From Proteiniclasticum ruminis (GTDB lineage: Bacteria; Bacillota; Clostridia; Clostridiales; Clostridiaceae), in NCBI RefSeq assembly GCF_900115135.1, contig NZ_FOVK01000001.1, positions 310,001 to 374,000 on the forward strand: a stretch of 64,000 bases of DNA, in the 5' to 3' direction. The translations under genes and the position numbers were made by a program. The notes under the pieces are model-generated. The model had not been told where the DNA came from, did not search any database, and saw nothing but the letters and a program-made list of their open reading frames with translations. This document shows positions 25,544 to 34,584 of the stretch, piece by piece. How positions within the stretch are numbered: the first letter of the stretch is position 1; every line of letters begins with the position of its first letter.

Positions 25544-27889
25544 GTGAGATATATAGAACTATTAGCACCAGCAGGCAGTATGGAATCCTTGGTGATGGCT
25601 GTGCAAAATGGAGCCAACGCTGTTTATCTTGGCGGAACCAAATTTTCCGCCAGAGCCTATGCCACCAACTTCACTGAAAAAGAGCTCGAAGAAGCGGTAG
25701 ATTACTGCCACAGCTATGATGTTCGAGTAAATATCACGCTGAACACTCTTCTGAAAGACAATGAGCTGGAGGAAGCTGTGTCCTATGCATCCTATCTCTA
25801 TAAAATCGGTGTGGATGCCCTCATCGTTCAGGATCCAGGGCTCATCTACAGATTACGGACAGAGCTGCCGGAGTTTGAGCTCCATGCATCTACTCAGATG
25901 ACAGTCCATAATGGAGAAGGCGCTCTGTATTATACAGAGAAAGGTATTCGGCGGATTGTGCTGTCCCGGGAGCTGTCCTTTGAGGAAATCAAAGAAATCA
26001 GTGTGGACCTTGGTGTAGAAACCGAGATCTTTGTCCATGGTGCCCTTTGTATCAGCTATTCTGGGCAATGCCTCATGTCGAGCATCTTAGGCGGGAGAAG
26101 CGGAAACCGCGGAAGATGCGCCCAGCCCTGCAGGCTCCCTTATGACCTGATGGATGGGAGGGGCACTTCCAGAGCCAAAGCTTATCTCATGAGTCCGAAG
26201 GATATCACAGCCATAGACAACATGGATGAGATTCTGGATTCCGGTGTGTATTCCTTGAAGATTGAAGGAAGAATGAAACGTCCGGAATATGTGGCGGCCA
26301 CAGTACAGTATTTCAGGGAAGAGATTGAAGGATACAAATCCAATAAACATAAAGAAAACCTCCTGAAAGTCTTCAACAGAGAAGGGCTTTCCGATGGTTA
26401 TTTCCATGGTAGGACCGGTAAAGATATGATGGCCTTCCACTACCCTAAAAACACAGGGGTACCCATCGGGAAGGTCCACGGGGACGGAAGTCTCCAGCTG
26501 GATGCGCCTCTAAAAAAAGGTGATGGTCTTCGAGTCGGAGAAAAGGGACTGACTGTAGAAGGAATCCGGGACGGAAAAGATGTAAAAGACTCTGCAGCCG
26601 CGGGCGAACAGGTGAGACTCATCGGGAGAAGCAAGTTGCCTGAGGGAGAGCTCTATAAAACCTATGATTTTGAGCTGATGGATCAGCTCAAAAGAAGCCA
26701 CAATGGTCTGTACGATAAAAAAATAGGCCTCACAGCCGAACTAACCTTTGCCCCTGGTGAGGAAGCCTCCCTTACAGTGATCTATAAGGACAGAACGTAT
26801 CAAAAGTCTTCAAAAATGGTGGAGAAAGCGCAAAAAGCACCCCTTTCCAAAGAGAGAGTGGAAGATGCGCTGAAGAAAAGTGGCGAGATTCCTTTTGTCA
26901 TAGAAACCCTCCATTTCACAAAATTCGAGGAAGGCTTTCTGCCGGTGAAAGATCTCAACGAAATGAGAAGGCTGCTCCTGGAAGACATCGTAACTTATGA
27001 GGTGCAGAATAAAAAAAGGACCGGAGGACGTCAGGAAAAAGAAGCTCCTTTTCTTGAGAAAAGACAAGAGAAGCTGCGCCTTGTGGGCATCTCCACCAAA
27101 GATCAGCTGAAAGCCGCACTGGACAGTGATATGAAAGAGCTGGTACTTTATCCGTTTTACCGGGGAGAGAGACACCTCAATTTCAAGGATGTGGCAGATC
27201 TTCTGAAAAACCAGGAAGAACTGGGTCTGAAGATTTATCTGAAGGTCTCCAATATTTTGAGAAAAGAGCTGCACGGCGTGGTCTCTAAAGTAAGGGACCT
27301 GAAAAAACATGGTGCAATAGAAGGGATCGTCACAAATAATGCGGGTGTCCTGCGTGCCCTCCACAAGGAGTTCCGGATCATCGGCGACTATAAAATGAAC
27401 CTTATGAACAGCTATGCTCTTCATCTTTATGGAGAAGATCTTTATATGAGTATGGTCAGTGAAGAGCTGAACCGTCAGGAACTGAAAGATCTGAAACATA
27501 AAGACCGTCTGATTACTCTTGTCTATGGAAGGCAGGAGCTCATGCACAGTGAGTACTGTCCTGTGGGTGCTTCTTTAGGGGGTATGACACGGGAAACGCC
27601 ATGCAATGAGATCTGCATGAGAGATACCTTTTCTCTGAAAGACCGTATGGGTGAAGAATTCCCCGTGATGACGGATGTGTTCTGCAGAAGCTACATCATG
27701 AACGGCAAACCCAAGAATCTTCTGGACACCACAAAAGATCTGCAGTCCCTAGGATTCACCTCCTTCCGTGTGGATTTCACCACCGAGTCCTATGAAGAAG
27801 CCCTGGAGATTCTGAGAGCATTCAAAAACGAACAAGCCTTAACCCTCGAAGCATTCAACCGCGGACATTATAAAAGGGGAGTGGAATAG
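25544..27889 (+). CDS. U32 family peptidase, long form
   Basis: 781 residues. N-terminal U32 catalytic region (LLAPAGSMESLVMAVQNGAN; LHASTQMTVHN; VHGALCISYSGQCLMSSILG) and the Cys motif SGNRGRCAQPCR, with EGRMKRPEYVA. The remaining ~400 residues are a C-terminal extension like DUF3656, which is found in the RlhA/TrhP group linked to RNA hydroxylation. So it is more likely an RNA-modifying enzyme than a protease (established for relatives, inferred here). GTG 25544 follows GAGGTAGA. Ends in a 1-nt overlap with mutS2. Confidence 0.88.
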   Translation: MRYIELLAPAGSMESLVMAVQNGANAVYLGGTKFSARAYATNFTEKELEEAVDYCHSYDVRVNITLNTLLKDNELEEAVSYASYLYKIGVDALIVQDPGLIYRLRTELPEFELHASTQMTVHNGEGALYYTEKGIRRIVLSRELSFEEIKEISVDLGVETEIFVHGALCISYSGQCLMSSILGGRSGNRGRCAQPCRLPYDLMDGRGTSRAKAYLMSPKDITAIDNMDEILDSGVYSLKIEGRMKRPEYVAATVQYFREEIEGYKSNKHKENLLKVFNREGLSDGYFHGRTGKDMMAFHYPKNTGVPIGKVHGDGSLQLDAPLKKGDGLRVGEKGLTVEGIRDGKDVKDSAAAGEQVRLIGRSKLPEGELYKTYDFELMDQLKRSHNGLYDKKIGLTAELTFAPGEEASLTVIYKDRTYQKSSKMVEKAQKAPLSKERVEDALKKSGEIPFVIETLHFTKFEEGFLPVKDLNEMRRLLLEDIVTYEVQNKKRTGGRQEKEAPFLEKRQEKLRLVGISTKDQLKAALDSDMKELVLYPFYRGERHLNFKDVADLLKNQEELGLKIYLKVSNILRKELHGVVSKVRDLKKHGAIEGIVTNNAGVLRALHKEFRIIGDYKMNLMNSYALHLYGEDLYMSMVSEELNRQELKDLKHKDRLITLVYGRQELMHSEYCPVGASLGGMTRETPCNEICMRDTFSLKDRMGEEFPVMTDVFCRSYIMNGKPKNLLDTTKDLQSLGFTSFRVDFTTESYEEALEILRAFKNEQALTLEAFNRGHYKRGVE

Positions 27890-30234
27890 TGAACGAAAAA
27901 AATATACAAAAACTGGAATTCCCAAAAATCCGGGAAAAAGTAGCCGCCTACGCGGTATCTTCTCCAGGAAAAGAAGAAATCCTGAAGCTTATGCCCTTCA
28001 CCTCCAAGACAGAAATCCTCCGCGCTCTTCAGGAGACCAACGAAGCGAAAAGTCTTCTGGATGAGAAGGGAGGCGCTCCTTTTGAAGGGGTCTATGATGT
28101 TCTTGGCACTTTAAACTATATTGGGAAAGGAGGCACCGCCTCCATCGACGGTCTTATTAAAACCGCCAACATCTTGAAAAGCGCCAGACTTCTGAAAGAC
28201 TATGTGGGCAAAGATGAAAAAACAGGTGCACTTCAGGAGCTCACTGCTGGTGTCACATCCTTAAAAAATCTGGAGAACGCCATCTATCAGGCCATCACAG
28301 ATGAAAATGAGATTGCAGATCATGCCAGTGACGCACTGTTAAGAATCAGACGGGCACTTCGTGAAAAGACTGCCAGCGTCAAGGATAAAATTCAAGGAAT
28401 GGTCCGGGAGAATGAGAAATATCTTCAGGATGCCATCTATACTGTCCGGGGAGACCGCTATGTCATCCCGGTAAAAGCAGAACACAAAAGTCAGGTGAAA
28501 GGCCTGGTCCATGATCAGAGCGCATCCGGCGCAACTCTTTTCATTGAGCCCATGGGGCTTGTGAATCTCAACAATGAGATCAAAGAACTGATGCTGAAGG
28601 AAAAGGCTGAAGTGGAACGGATTCTTATGGAACTGTCTCAGAAAGTGGACAAGGACTTGCCTTTCGTCAAGACCAATGCCGACATTGTTTATGCTCTGGA
28701 TGTGATCTTTGCAAAGGCGAAGTATTCCATCAGAACCGATGGCACCATACCTGCACTTATGGATAACCTCACATTCAATCTAAGAGATGCAAGGCATCCT
28801 CTCATTCCAGATAAAGTCGTGGTCCCTTCCACCATCTACATGGAAGAAGGCATCACTGCCATCATCATCACAGGACCCAACACTGGAGGTAAAACGGTGA
28901 CGCTGAAAACCGTCGGCCTTCTTCATATTATGGCCATGTCCGGCATCCTGATTCCGGTCACGGATGGCTCCAGCATTGGTCACTACAGCAGTATCTATGC
29001 AGACATCGGGGATGAGCAAAGTATCGAACAGAGTCTGTCCACCTTCTCCTCTCATATGGTGAACATTGTCCATATCATTGAAGAAGCAGATGAAAGAGCT
29101 CTTGTTCTTTTTGATGAGCTTGGCGCAGGAACCGATCCAACAGAAGGCGCGGCTCTGGCCATGGCCATCTTGGAAACACTGAAGGAGCGGGGACTTCACA
29201 TTATGGCCACCACCCATTACAGTGAGCTGAAAGCCTACGCACTGAAATCGGATAAAACCACCAATGCATCCGTGGAATTCAACGTGGAGACGCTACGTCC
29301 AACGTACAGACTCCTTATTGGCGTGCCTGGAAAATCCAATGCATTTCTCATTTCCAAACGTCTTGGACTTCCGCAAGAATTTATAGAACGTTCCAGAGCT
29401 TACATCGATAAAGAAGCCCTCCGGTTTGAAGAGCTCATTGAGAGCTTGGAAAAATCCAGAAGAGATGCTTCTAAAGATGCCCGCTTTGCAGAAAATATCA
29501 AAAATGAGCTGAAAAGAAAAGAAGAGGAGCTGGAAAAGAAGCTTCAGCGGATCGAGGAAATCCGAGAAAAAGCTCTGGGGGAAGCTCGCCAGGAAGGAAA
29601 GAAGTATCTGCAGGAAGCCAAAGAGAAGGCCGATGTCCTCTTGAAGCAGCTTCGTGAGATCGAGCAGAATGTGGATCTCAAAGACAGCAGAAGAAGCCTG
29701 CAGTCTCTCCGGGATACACTGAAGAAGGATCTTGAAAAAGGAGAACAGAAGGAGCTCTTCGAACGTGTGGAAGGAGAAAAGGTCACAGAGTTCAAAGAAG
29801 GACAGGAAGTGCTTCTGTCCACGCTGAACCAGAAAGTATCTATTCTCAGTCTCCCGGATGCCAAAGGAGATCTGATGGTACAGGCGGGTATCATGAAACT
29901 CTCTGTAAACAAAAAAGATCTGGTGGTGCTGAAGGAAGACAAGAAACAGAGAAAATTTGAAAAGCGTGAGGCAAGGCTCAATTTGAGAAGCGTCTCCACC
30001 AGCTGCGATGTCCGGGGCAGTGATGCCCTAGAGGCGGAAAGAGCGGTGGATTATTATCTGGATGAGGCCTCCATGACAGGTCTTCTGGAAGTCACCATCA
30101 TCCATGGCATGGGTACAGGCATCCTGAAAGAACATCTGTGGGATATGTTCCGTCATCATCCCCATGTGAAGAAATACCGTCTGGGTGAATATGGAGAAGG
30201 AGGAAAAGGCGTGACCATCGTCACTCTGAAATAA
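27889..30234 (+). CDS. mutS2: Endonuclease MutS2
   Basis: 781 residues. The MutS core ATPase has Walker A GPNTGGKT at about 329-336 and the LFDELGAGTDPTEGAALA Walker B/signature; a long coiled coil follows, and the C-terminal Smr domain begins at about 700 (DVRGSDALEAERAVDYYLDE, TIIHGMGTGILKEHLWD). It lacks the mismatch-recognition domain of MutS, as expected. It suppresses homologous recombination and rescues collided ribosomes. GTG 27889 shares its first base with the U32 stop codon, a sign of coupling. Confidence 0.95.
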   Translation: MNEKNIQKLEFPKIREKVAAYAVSSPGKEEILKLMPFTSKTEILRALQETNEAKSLLDEKGGAPFEGVYDVLGTLNYIGKGGTASIDGLIKTANILKSARLLKDYVGKDEKTGALQELTAGVTSLKNLENAIYQAITDENEIADHASDALLRIRRALREKTASVKDKIQGMVRENEKYLQDAIYTVRGDRYVIPVKAEHKSQVKGLVHDQSASGATLFIEPMGLVNLNNEIKELMLKEKAEVERILMELSQKVDKDLPFVKTNADIVYALDVIFAKAKYSIRTDGTIPALMDNLTFNLRDARHPLIPDKVVVPSTIYMEEGITAIIITGPNTGGKTVTLKTVGLLHIMAMSGILIPVTDGSSIGHYSSIYADIGDEQSIEQSLSTFSSHMVNIVHIIEEADERALVLFDELGAGTDPTEGAALAMAILETLKERGLHIMATTHYSELKAYALKSDKTTNASVEFNVETLRPTYRLLIGVPGKSNAFLISKRLGLPQEFIERSRAYIDKEALRFEELIESLEKSRRDASKDARFAENIKNELKRKEEELEKKLQRIEEIREKALGEARQEGKKYLQEAKEKADVLLKQLREIEQNVDLKDSRRSLQSLRDTLKKDLEKGEQKELFERVEGEKVTEFKEGQEVLLSTLNQKVSILSLPDAKGDLMVQAGIMKLSVNKKDLVVLKEDKKQRKFEKREARLNLRSVSTSCDVRGSDALEAERAVDYYLDEASMTGLLEVTIIHGMGTGILKEHLWDMFRHHPHVKKYRLGEYGEGGKGVTIVTLK

Positions 30235-30236
30235 CC

Positions 30237-30668
30237 ATGAGAGAAAAACTTTTGGTCTCTTCCTGTCTTTTGGGCGAGAAAGTGCGCTATGATGGAGAAG
30301 GATTTCATTATCCAGAAGTTCTTGCTCTGTCGGGTAAATATGAACTCCACCCGTTCTGTCCTGAAGTTTCCGGGGGACTTCCCATCCCAAGAACTCCAGC
30401 AGAGAGGCTTGGAGCGAGCGTATGGACAAGAACGGGAAAAGACGTGACAGCAGAGTACAGGCTCGGTGCTGAAAAAGCTCTGGCATACTGCCTGAAAGAA
30501 GGCATCAGAAAGGCTGTACTGAAATCAAGAAGCCCTTCCTGCGGAAGGGGCCGCATCTATGACGGCACCTTTTCCCAAACATTGGCTGAAGGCCACGGAG
30601 TCACAGCAGAGCTGCTTTTGGCTCATGGCATTGAAGTATATACAGAAGAAGATTTAGGAGGTCTCTAA
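30237..30668 (+). CDS. DUF523 family protein
   Basis: 143 residues. VSSCLLGEKVRYDGEGF, FCPEVSGGLPIPRTPAER and LKSRSPSCGRGRIYDGTF are the conserved DUF523 blocks, including three Cys. Function unknown. ATG 30237 is 2 nt after the mutS2 stop with no good ribosome site, so translation probably depends on coupling. Its stop overlaps the next start (TAATG). Confidence 0.85.
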   Translation: MREKLLVSSCLLGEKVRYDGEGFHYPEVLALSGKYELHPFCPEVSGGLPIPRTPAERLGASVWTRTGKDVTAEYRLGAEKALAYCLKEGIRKAVLKSRSPSCGRGRIYDGTFSQTLAEGHGVTAELLLAHGIEVYTEEDLGGL

Positions 30669-31699
30669 TGACATTACAGGAAGCAAAACAACAAGCGAGA
30701 GAAAAAATGATGCCCCAGTGCCGTATGTGCAAAGAATGTGATGGGGTAGCCTGCAGAGGCGAAGTGCCAGGAATGGGCGGGAAAGGAACCGGAGCAAGCT
30801 TTATCCGGAACGTGGAAGCTCTGAAGAACATCACCTTGCATCTGAAAACCATCCATGATGTGAAGGATGCAGACCTTTCTTTCACGCTCTTTGGCAAAAC
30901 CTTGTCCATGCCAGTGATGCCTGCACCAGTCACAGGTGTGAACATCAACATGGGCAACAAAATGACTGAAAAAGACTATATCCGTGGCGTGGTGAAAGGC
31001 TCTGAAAAAGTGGGTATTCTGCCTATGGTGGGAGATTCAGCCTTCAAGTCCTTCCTGGAGGACAACCTCAGTGTGCTGCAGGAAGAAAATATGGCGGGCA
31101 TTCCGTTCATTAAACCTTGGAATCAGGAGGAGCTCTTTGCAAGAATTGATCTGGCCATGGCATCCAATCCTGTCGCTCTTGGAGTGGACATTGACTCCGC
31201 AGGGCTTGATACTTTGAAAATCCACGGCCACAGGGTCGATCCGAAGTCTCTGGAAGAGCTGAAAGCCATCAAATCTTATCTCACAGTTCCTTTTATCGTC
31301 AAAGGAATCATGACCGTTGAGGAAGCAATGCTTGCAGTAGAAGCAGGAGCCGATGCTATTGTGGTCTCCAACCACGGCGGCCGTGTCCTTGATCATGCAA
31401 GGGCCACCATATCCGTTTTACCTGACATTGCCAAGGCTGTGAACGGCAGAGTGCCTGTTCTTGCAGACGGCGGCATCAGAAGTGGTGTGGATGTATTTAA
31501 GTTCCTGGCTCTAGGCGCGGATGCTGTCCTCATCGGCAGACCTTTTGCCCAGTACGCCATCGGCGGTGGGGAAGAAGCTGTGGAGCTTTACGCCAAAAAG
31601 ATTGCACAGGAGCTGAAAGGCGCTATGCTTCTCACGGGCATCAAAGACCTTCAGACGCTGAAGGAGCAGGGCAGAAGCGCACTGCATTTTGAAGTCTAA
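30668..31699 (+). CDS. FMN-dependent alpha-hydroxy acid dehydrogenase/oxidase
   Basis: 343 residues, FMN_dh TIM barrel. PFIVKGIMTVEEA supplies the Lys, SNHGGRVLDHARATISVLPDI(20-residue part) the His and Arg base, and LADGGIRSGVDVFKFLALGADAVLIG(part) the phosphate site. It should oxidise L-lactate or a related 2-hydroxy acid. The N-terminus has four Cys in CRMCKECDGVACRG, as in clostridial members, not in classical lactate oxidase; this may bind a metal or Fe-S cluster (inference). Overlaps DUF523 by 3 bases. Confidence 0.85.
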   Translation: MTLQEAKQQAREKMMPQCRMCKECDGVACRGEVPGMGGKGTGASFIRNVEALKNITLHLKTIHDVKDADLSFTLFGKTLSMPVMPAPVTGVNINMGNKMTEKDYIRGVVKGSEKVGILPMVGDSAFKSFLEDNLSVLQEENMAGIPFIKPWNQEELFARIDLAMASNPVALGVDIDSAGLDTLKIHGHRVDPKSLEELKAIKSYLTVPFIVKGIMTVEEAMLAVEAGADAIVVSNHGGRVLDHARATISVLPDIAKAVNGRVPVLADGGIRSGVDVFKFLALGADAVLIGRPFAQYAIGGGEEAVELYAKKIAQELKGAMLLTGIKDLQTLKEQGRSALHFEV

Positions 31700-31775
31700 A
31701 TCATTACGAAACTGCCAGTATCTGTTTTATTTTATTGACAGGTTATTTTGATTTTCGTGAAATCTCTGACGGAAT

Positions 31776-31804
31776 TTGTATAGTTTGTCCATTCAATTGA
31801 TAAT
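31776..31804 (+). promoter_or_regulatory. Candidate promoter of ptb operon
   Basis: TTGTAT (31776-31781), 17-nt spacer, GATAAT (31799-31804). A hairpin terminator lies downstream of it and upstream of ptb. An alternative TTGACA at 31735-31740 pairs with the weaker TGAAAT. Confidence 0.4.
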
Positions 31805-31826
31805 GTAAAAAGGATATTTTATACTG

Positions 31827-31860
31827 AAAGAAGATGAACCTTTGGTTTCATCTTCTTTTT
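31827..31860 (+). terminator. Terminator or attenuator before ptb
   Basis: AAAGAAGATGAA/TTCATCTTCTTT plus CC/GG closing the loop, T run. It may end the upstream U32-FMN unit or regulate ptb by attenuation. Confidence 0.75.
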
Positions 31861-31903
31861 CACCTTTATTGTATACGTTATCAAAGTATAGGAGGGGTAT
31901 TTT

Positions 31904-32812
31904 TTGATTACCAGTTTAAAGGAAATACTGACATTGGCGAAGAATCAGAAGAAACGCATTGCAGTCGCCTGCGCAGAGGACAAGGATGTTCTGGTATCAC
32001 TGAGTGAAGCGGAGCGCCATGGTCTTGCCACATTTCTCCTTTATGGGGATGCTCTGAAAATCAGGGAAGTCATGGAAGGGAACAATCTATCCTTCCGTCA
32101 TGCGGAAATCATCGATGTGAAAACACCCGAGGAAGCCGCATATGAAGCCGCAAAATCCATCTCTGAAGAGAGAGCGGATATTCTTATGAAAGGCCTTGTG
32201 GACACGAAAATCCTGTTGAAGGCTGTGCTCAGCAAAGATCTCAATCTGCGTGGGGGCGGGATTCTGTCTCATGTGATGATCTATGAATTAAAAAATTATG
32301 AAAAGCTGATTCTTCTTACAGATGGAGGTATGGTGATGAAACCCAGCCTCGAAGACAAAAAGGGAATTATAGAAAACACCAGAATCCTAGGAAAAATCCT
32401 GGGACTTCAGCCCATGAGGGTGGCTGCATTGTCTGCTGTCGAAAAGGTGAATCCAAATCTGGAAAGCAGCACTGATGCCCATGAACTGAAAGAGTTCTAT
32501 CAGGAGGATGCAGAGCTTCTGGTAGAAGGTCCTTTATCCTTCGATATCGCCATATCCAAAGAATCTGCACAACATAAAGGGTATCAAGGAAAAGTCGCTG
32601 GAGATGCCGATGTGCTTCTTGTGCCGAGCCTTGAATCCGGGAACTTCCTCGGAAAGTCCTTTACCTATATGGCAGACGCCGACAGTGCAGGCATCATTCT
32701 AGGCGCTAAGTGTCCTGTGATTCTGACCTCCAGGTCTGATTCCAGCGAAGCAAAACTCAACAGCATCGCACTGGCTGTACTCATGACAAGAACCGAGGGG
32801 GAAACCATATGA
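31904..32812 (+). CDS. ptb: Phosphate butyryltransferase-like acyltransferase
   Basis: 302 residues, phosphate acetyl/butyryltransferase family (PF01515), with the conserved end region DADVLLVPSLESGNFLGKSF and ADSAGIILGAKCPVILTSRSD. It converts an acyl-CoA and phosphate to an acyl phosphate. TTG 31904 follows GGAGGGG by 6 nt. The family cannot tell butyryl from branched or aryl acyl groups. Position directly before iorAB (4-bp overlap) suggests aryl- or branched-acyl-CoA. No acyl kinase gene follows. Confidence 0.85.
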   Translation: MITSLKEILTLAKNQKKRIAVACAEDKDVLVSLSEAERHGLATFLLYGDALKIREVMEGNNLSFRHAEIIDVKTPEEAAYEAAKSISEERADILMKGLVDTKILLKAVLSKDLNLRGGGILSHVMIYELKNYEKLILLTDGGMVMKPSLEDKKGIIENTRILGKILGLQPMRVAALSAVEKVNPNLESSTDAHELKEFYQEDAELLVEGPLSFDIAISKESAQHKGYQGKVAGDADVLLVPSLESGNFLGKSFTYMADADSAGIILGAKCPVILTSRSDSSEAKLNSIALAVLMTRTEGETI

Positions 32813-34584
32813 AAGCATTGATGACCGGAAATGAAGCTCTTGCAAGAGGAGCCTTCGAAGCAGGAGTGCACTTTGCCTCCGCATATCCAGGGACACCTTC
32901 CACCGAAATCCTGGAAAATCTTTCCCAGTATAAAGAAGTCTACTCCGAATGGGCACCAAATGAAAAAGTGGGTATGGAGGCCGCTTCAGGAGCATCCATC
33001 ATGGGTGCAAGGGCACTGACCACCATGAAGCATGTAGGCCTCAACGTGGCCGCAGATCCTTTCTTTACCATGGCTTATATCGGTGTGCTGGGTGGATTTG
33101 TCATCATCAACGCAGATGATCCAGGCATGCACTCTTCCCAGAATGAGCAGGACAACAGATTTTATGCGCCTCACGCGAAGGTCCCTATGCTGGAGCCTTC
33201 AGATTCTGAAGAATGCCGTATCTTCACCAAAAAAGCCTTTGAGATCAGCGAGGAGTTTGATACCCCTGTGATGATCCGCACCACAACAAGAGTAAACCAC
33301 TCCAAGTCTCTGGTGACTCTAGAGGACAGAGTGGAGATCCCTGTGAGAGAATACAAGAAGGACAAACTGAAAAATGTCATGACTCCAGGTCACGCCCAAA
33401 GACGACATCCCATTGTGGAAGAACGTCTGAAAAGCCTTGAAATCTATAACTGCCACAGTGCATTAAACAAAGTGGAGAAACATACAGAGCAGCTGGGCAT
33501 CATCACTTCCGGCATCTCCTATGCCTATGCCAAGGAAGTGTTTGGTGAAAGCGCTTCTTATCTGAAGCTGGGCATGACGTTCCCGCTGCCAAAAGAGCTG
33601 ATTCAGGAATTTGCCAAAGAGATGCGGGAAATCATTGTCATAGAAGAGAATGAGCCTTATCTTGAAAAGGAGATCAAGGCCATGGGCATCCACTGCACCG
33701 GCCGGGATGTCCTTCCTACCTGTGGCGAACTGAATCCAGAGATCATCCGCGAAGCATTCTTGTCAGAATCTCCTAAAATCCCTCCCGTGATGGAAAGCAA
33801 AGCCCCTACGCGACCTCCTGTGCTCTGTGCCGGATGTCCCCATAGAGGATTCTTCAATGCACTGAAAACGGATAAGGACATCATCGCCTCCGGAGACATC
33901 GGCTGTTACACCTTAGGCGCCATGGACCCCATCAATGTCACAGATACCGTCATCTGTATGGGCGCTTCTATCTCCGCAGGAACGGGAATGCAAAAAATAC
34001 TGGAGCTCCAGGGAGATAAAAAGAAAAAGATCTTTTCTTTCATTGGAGATTCCACTTTCTTCCATTCCGGCATCACGGGACTAGTGAACTCCATCTATAA
34101 CAAAATCCCACTGGTCACCGTCATCATGGACAACCGCACCACAGGCATGACAGGTCACCAGCAAAACCCAGGAACCGGAAAAACCCTCATGGGAGAAACT
34201 GCAGGCGACATCAACATCCCAATGCTTGTCCGTTCCCTGGGCATCAAAGACGAAAACATTAAAATCATCAACCCTTACTATCAGGAGAAGGCAAAGGAAG
34301 TCATCAAAGCAGCCAAAGCTTGCGAAGAGCCCTTTGTCATCATCACCCAGGAGCCCTGCGCACTTTTGAAGGAAGTTCAGGTTCTTAGAAGAAACTCCTA
34401 TGTGGAGATTGATCAGGAGAAATGCAAAAAGTGCAAAACCTGTGTGCGTACCGGATGTCCTGCCATTTTCATGAAGGACGGCAGTGTATTCATTGACCGT
34501 GAGATGTGCAATGGCTGTACACTCTGCTATCAGGTCTGTCCGTTCCAGGCCATTGAAAAGAAGGGGGATCTTGTTCATGCGTAA
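32809..34584 (+). CDS. iorA: Indolepyruvate:ferredoxin oxidoreductase, alpha subunit
   Basis: 591 residues. Pyrimidine domain first (GNEALARGAFEAGVHFASAY, PGTPSTE), then the TPP-binding half (SGDIGCYTLGAMDPINVTDT, GDSTFFHSGITGL, DNRTTGMTGHQQNPGTG), and a C-terminal ferredoxin domain with two [4Fe-4S] sites (CKKCKTCVRTGCP, CNGCTLCYQVCP). Oxidatively decarboxylates aryl pyruvates to aryl acetyl-CoA, reducing ferredoxin. Overlaps ptb by 4 nt and iorB by 8 nt. Confidence 0.95.
   Translation: MKALMTGNEALARGAFEAGVHFASAYPGTPSTEILENLSQYKEVYSEWAPNEKVGMEAASGASIMGARALTTMKHVGLNVAADPFFTMAYIGVLGGFVIINADDPGMHSSQNEQDNRFYAPHAKVPMLEPSDSEECRIFTKKAFEISEEFDTPVMIRTTTRVNHSKSLVTLEDRVEIPVREYKKDKLKNVMTPGHAQRRHPIVEERLKSLEIYNCHSALNKVEKHTEQLGIITSGISYAYAKEVFGESASYLKLGMTFPLPKELIQEFAKEMREIIVIEENEPYLEKEIKAMGIHCTGRDVLPTCGELNPEIIREAFLSESPKIPPVMESKAPTRPPVLCAGCPHRGFFNALKTDKDIIASGDIGCYTLGAMDPINVTDTVICMGASISAGTGMQKILELQGDKKKKIFSFIGDSTFFHSGITGLVNSIYNKIPLVTVIMDNRTTGMTGHQQNPGTGKTLMGETAGDINIPMLVRSLGIKDENIKIINPYYQEKAKEVIKAAKACEEPFVIITQEPCALLKEVQVLRRNSYVEIDQEKCKKCKTCVRTGCPAIFMKDGSVFIDREMCNGCTLCYQVCPFQAIEKKGDLVHA

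Noticed and set aside
26810-27547. 245-codon frame antisense to the U32 gene
   Set aside because: Shadow of a coding frame on the opposite strand; no start signals.
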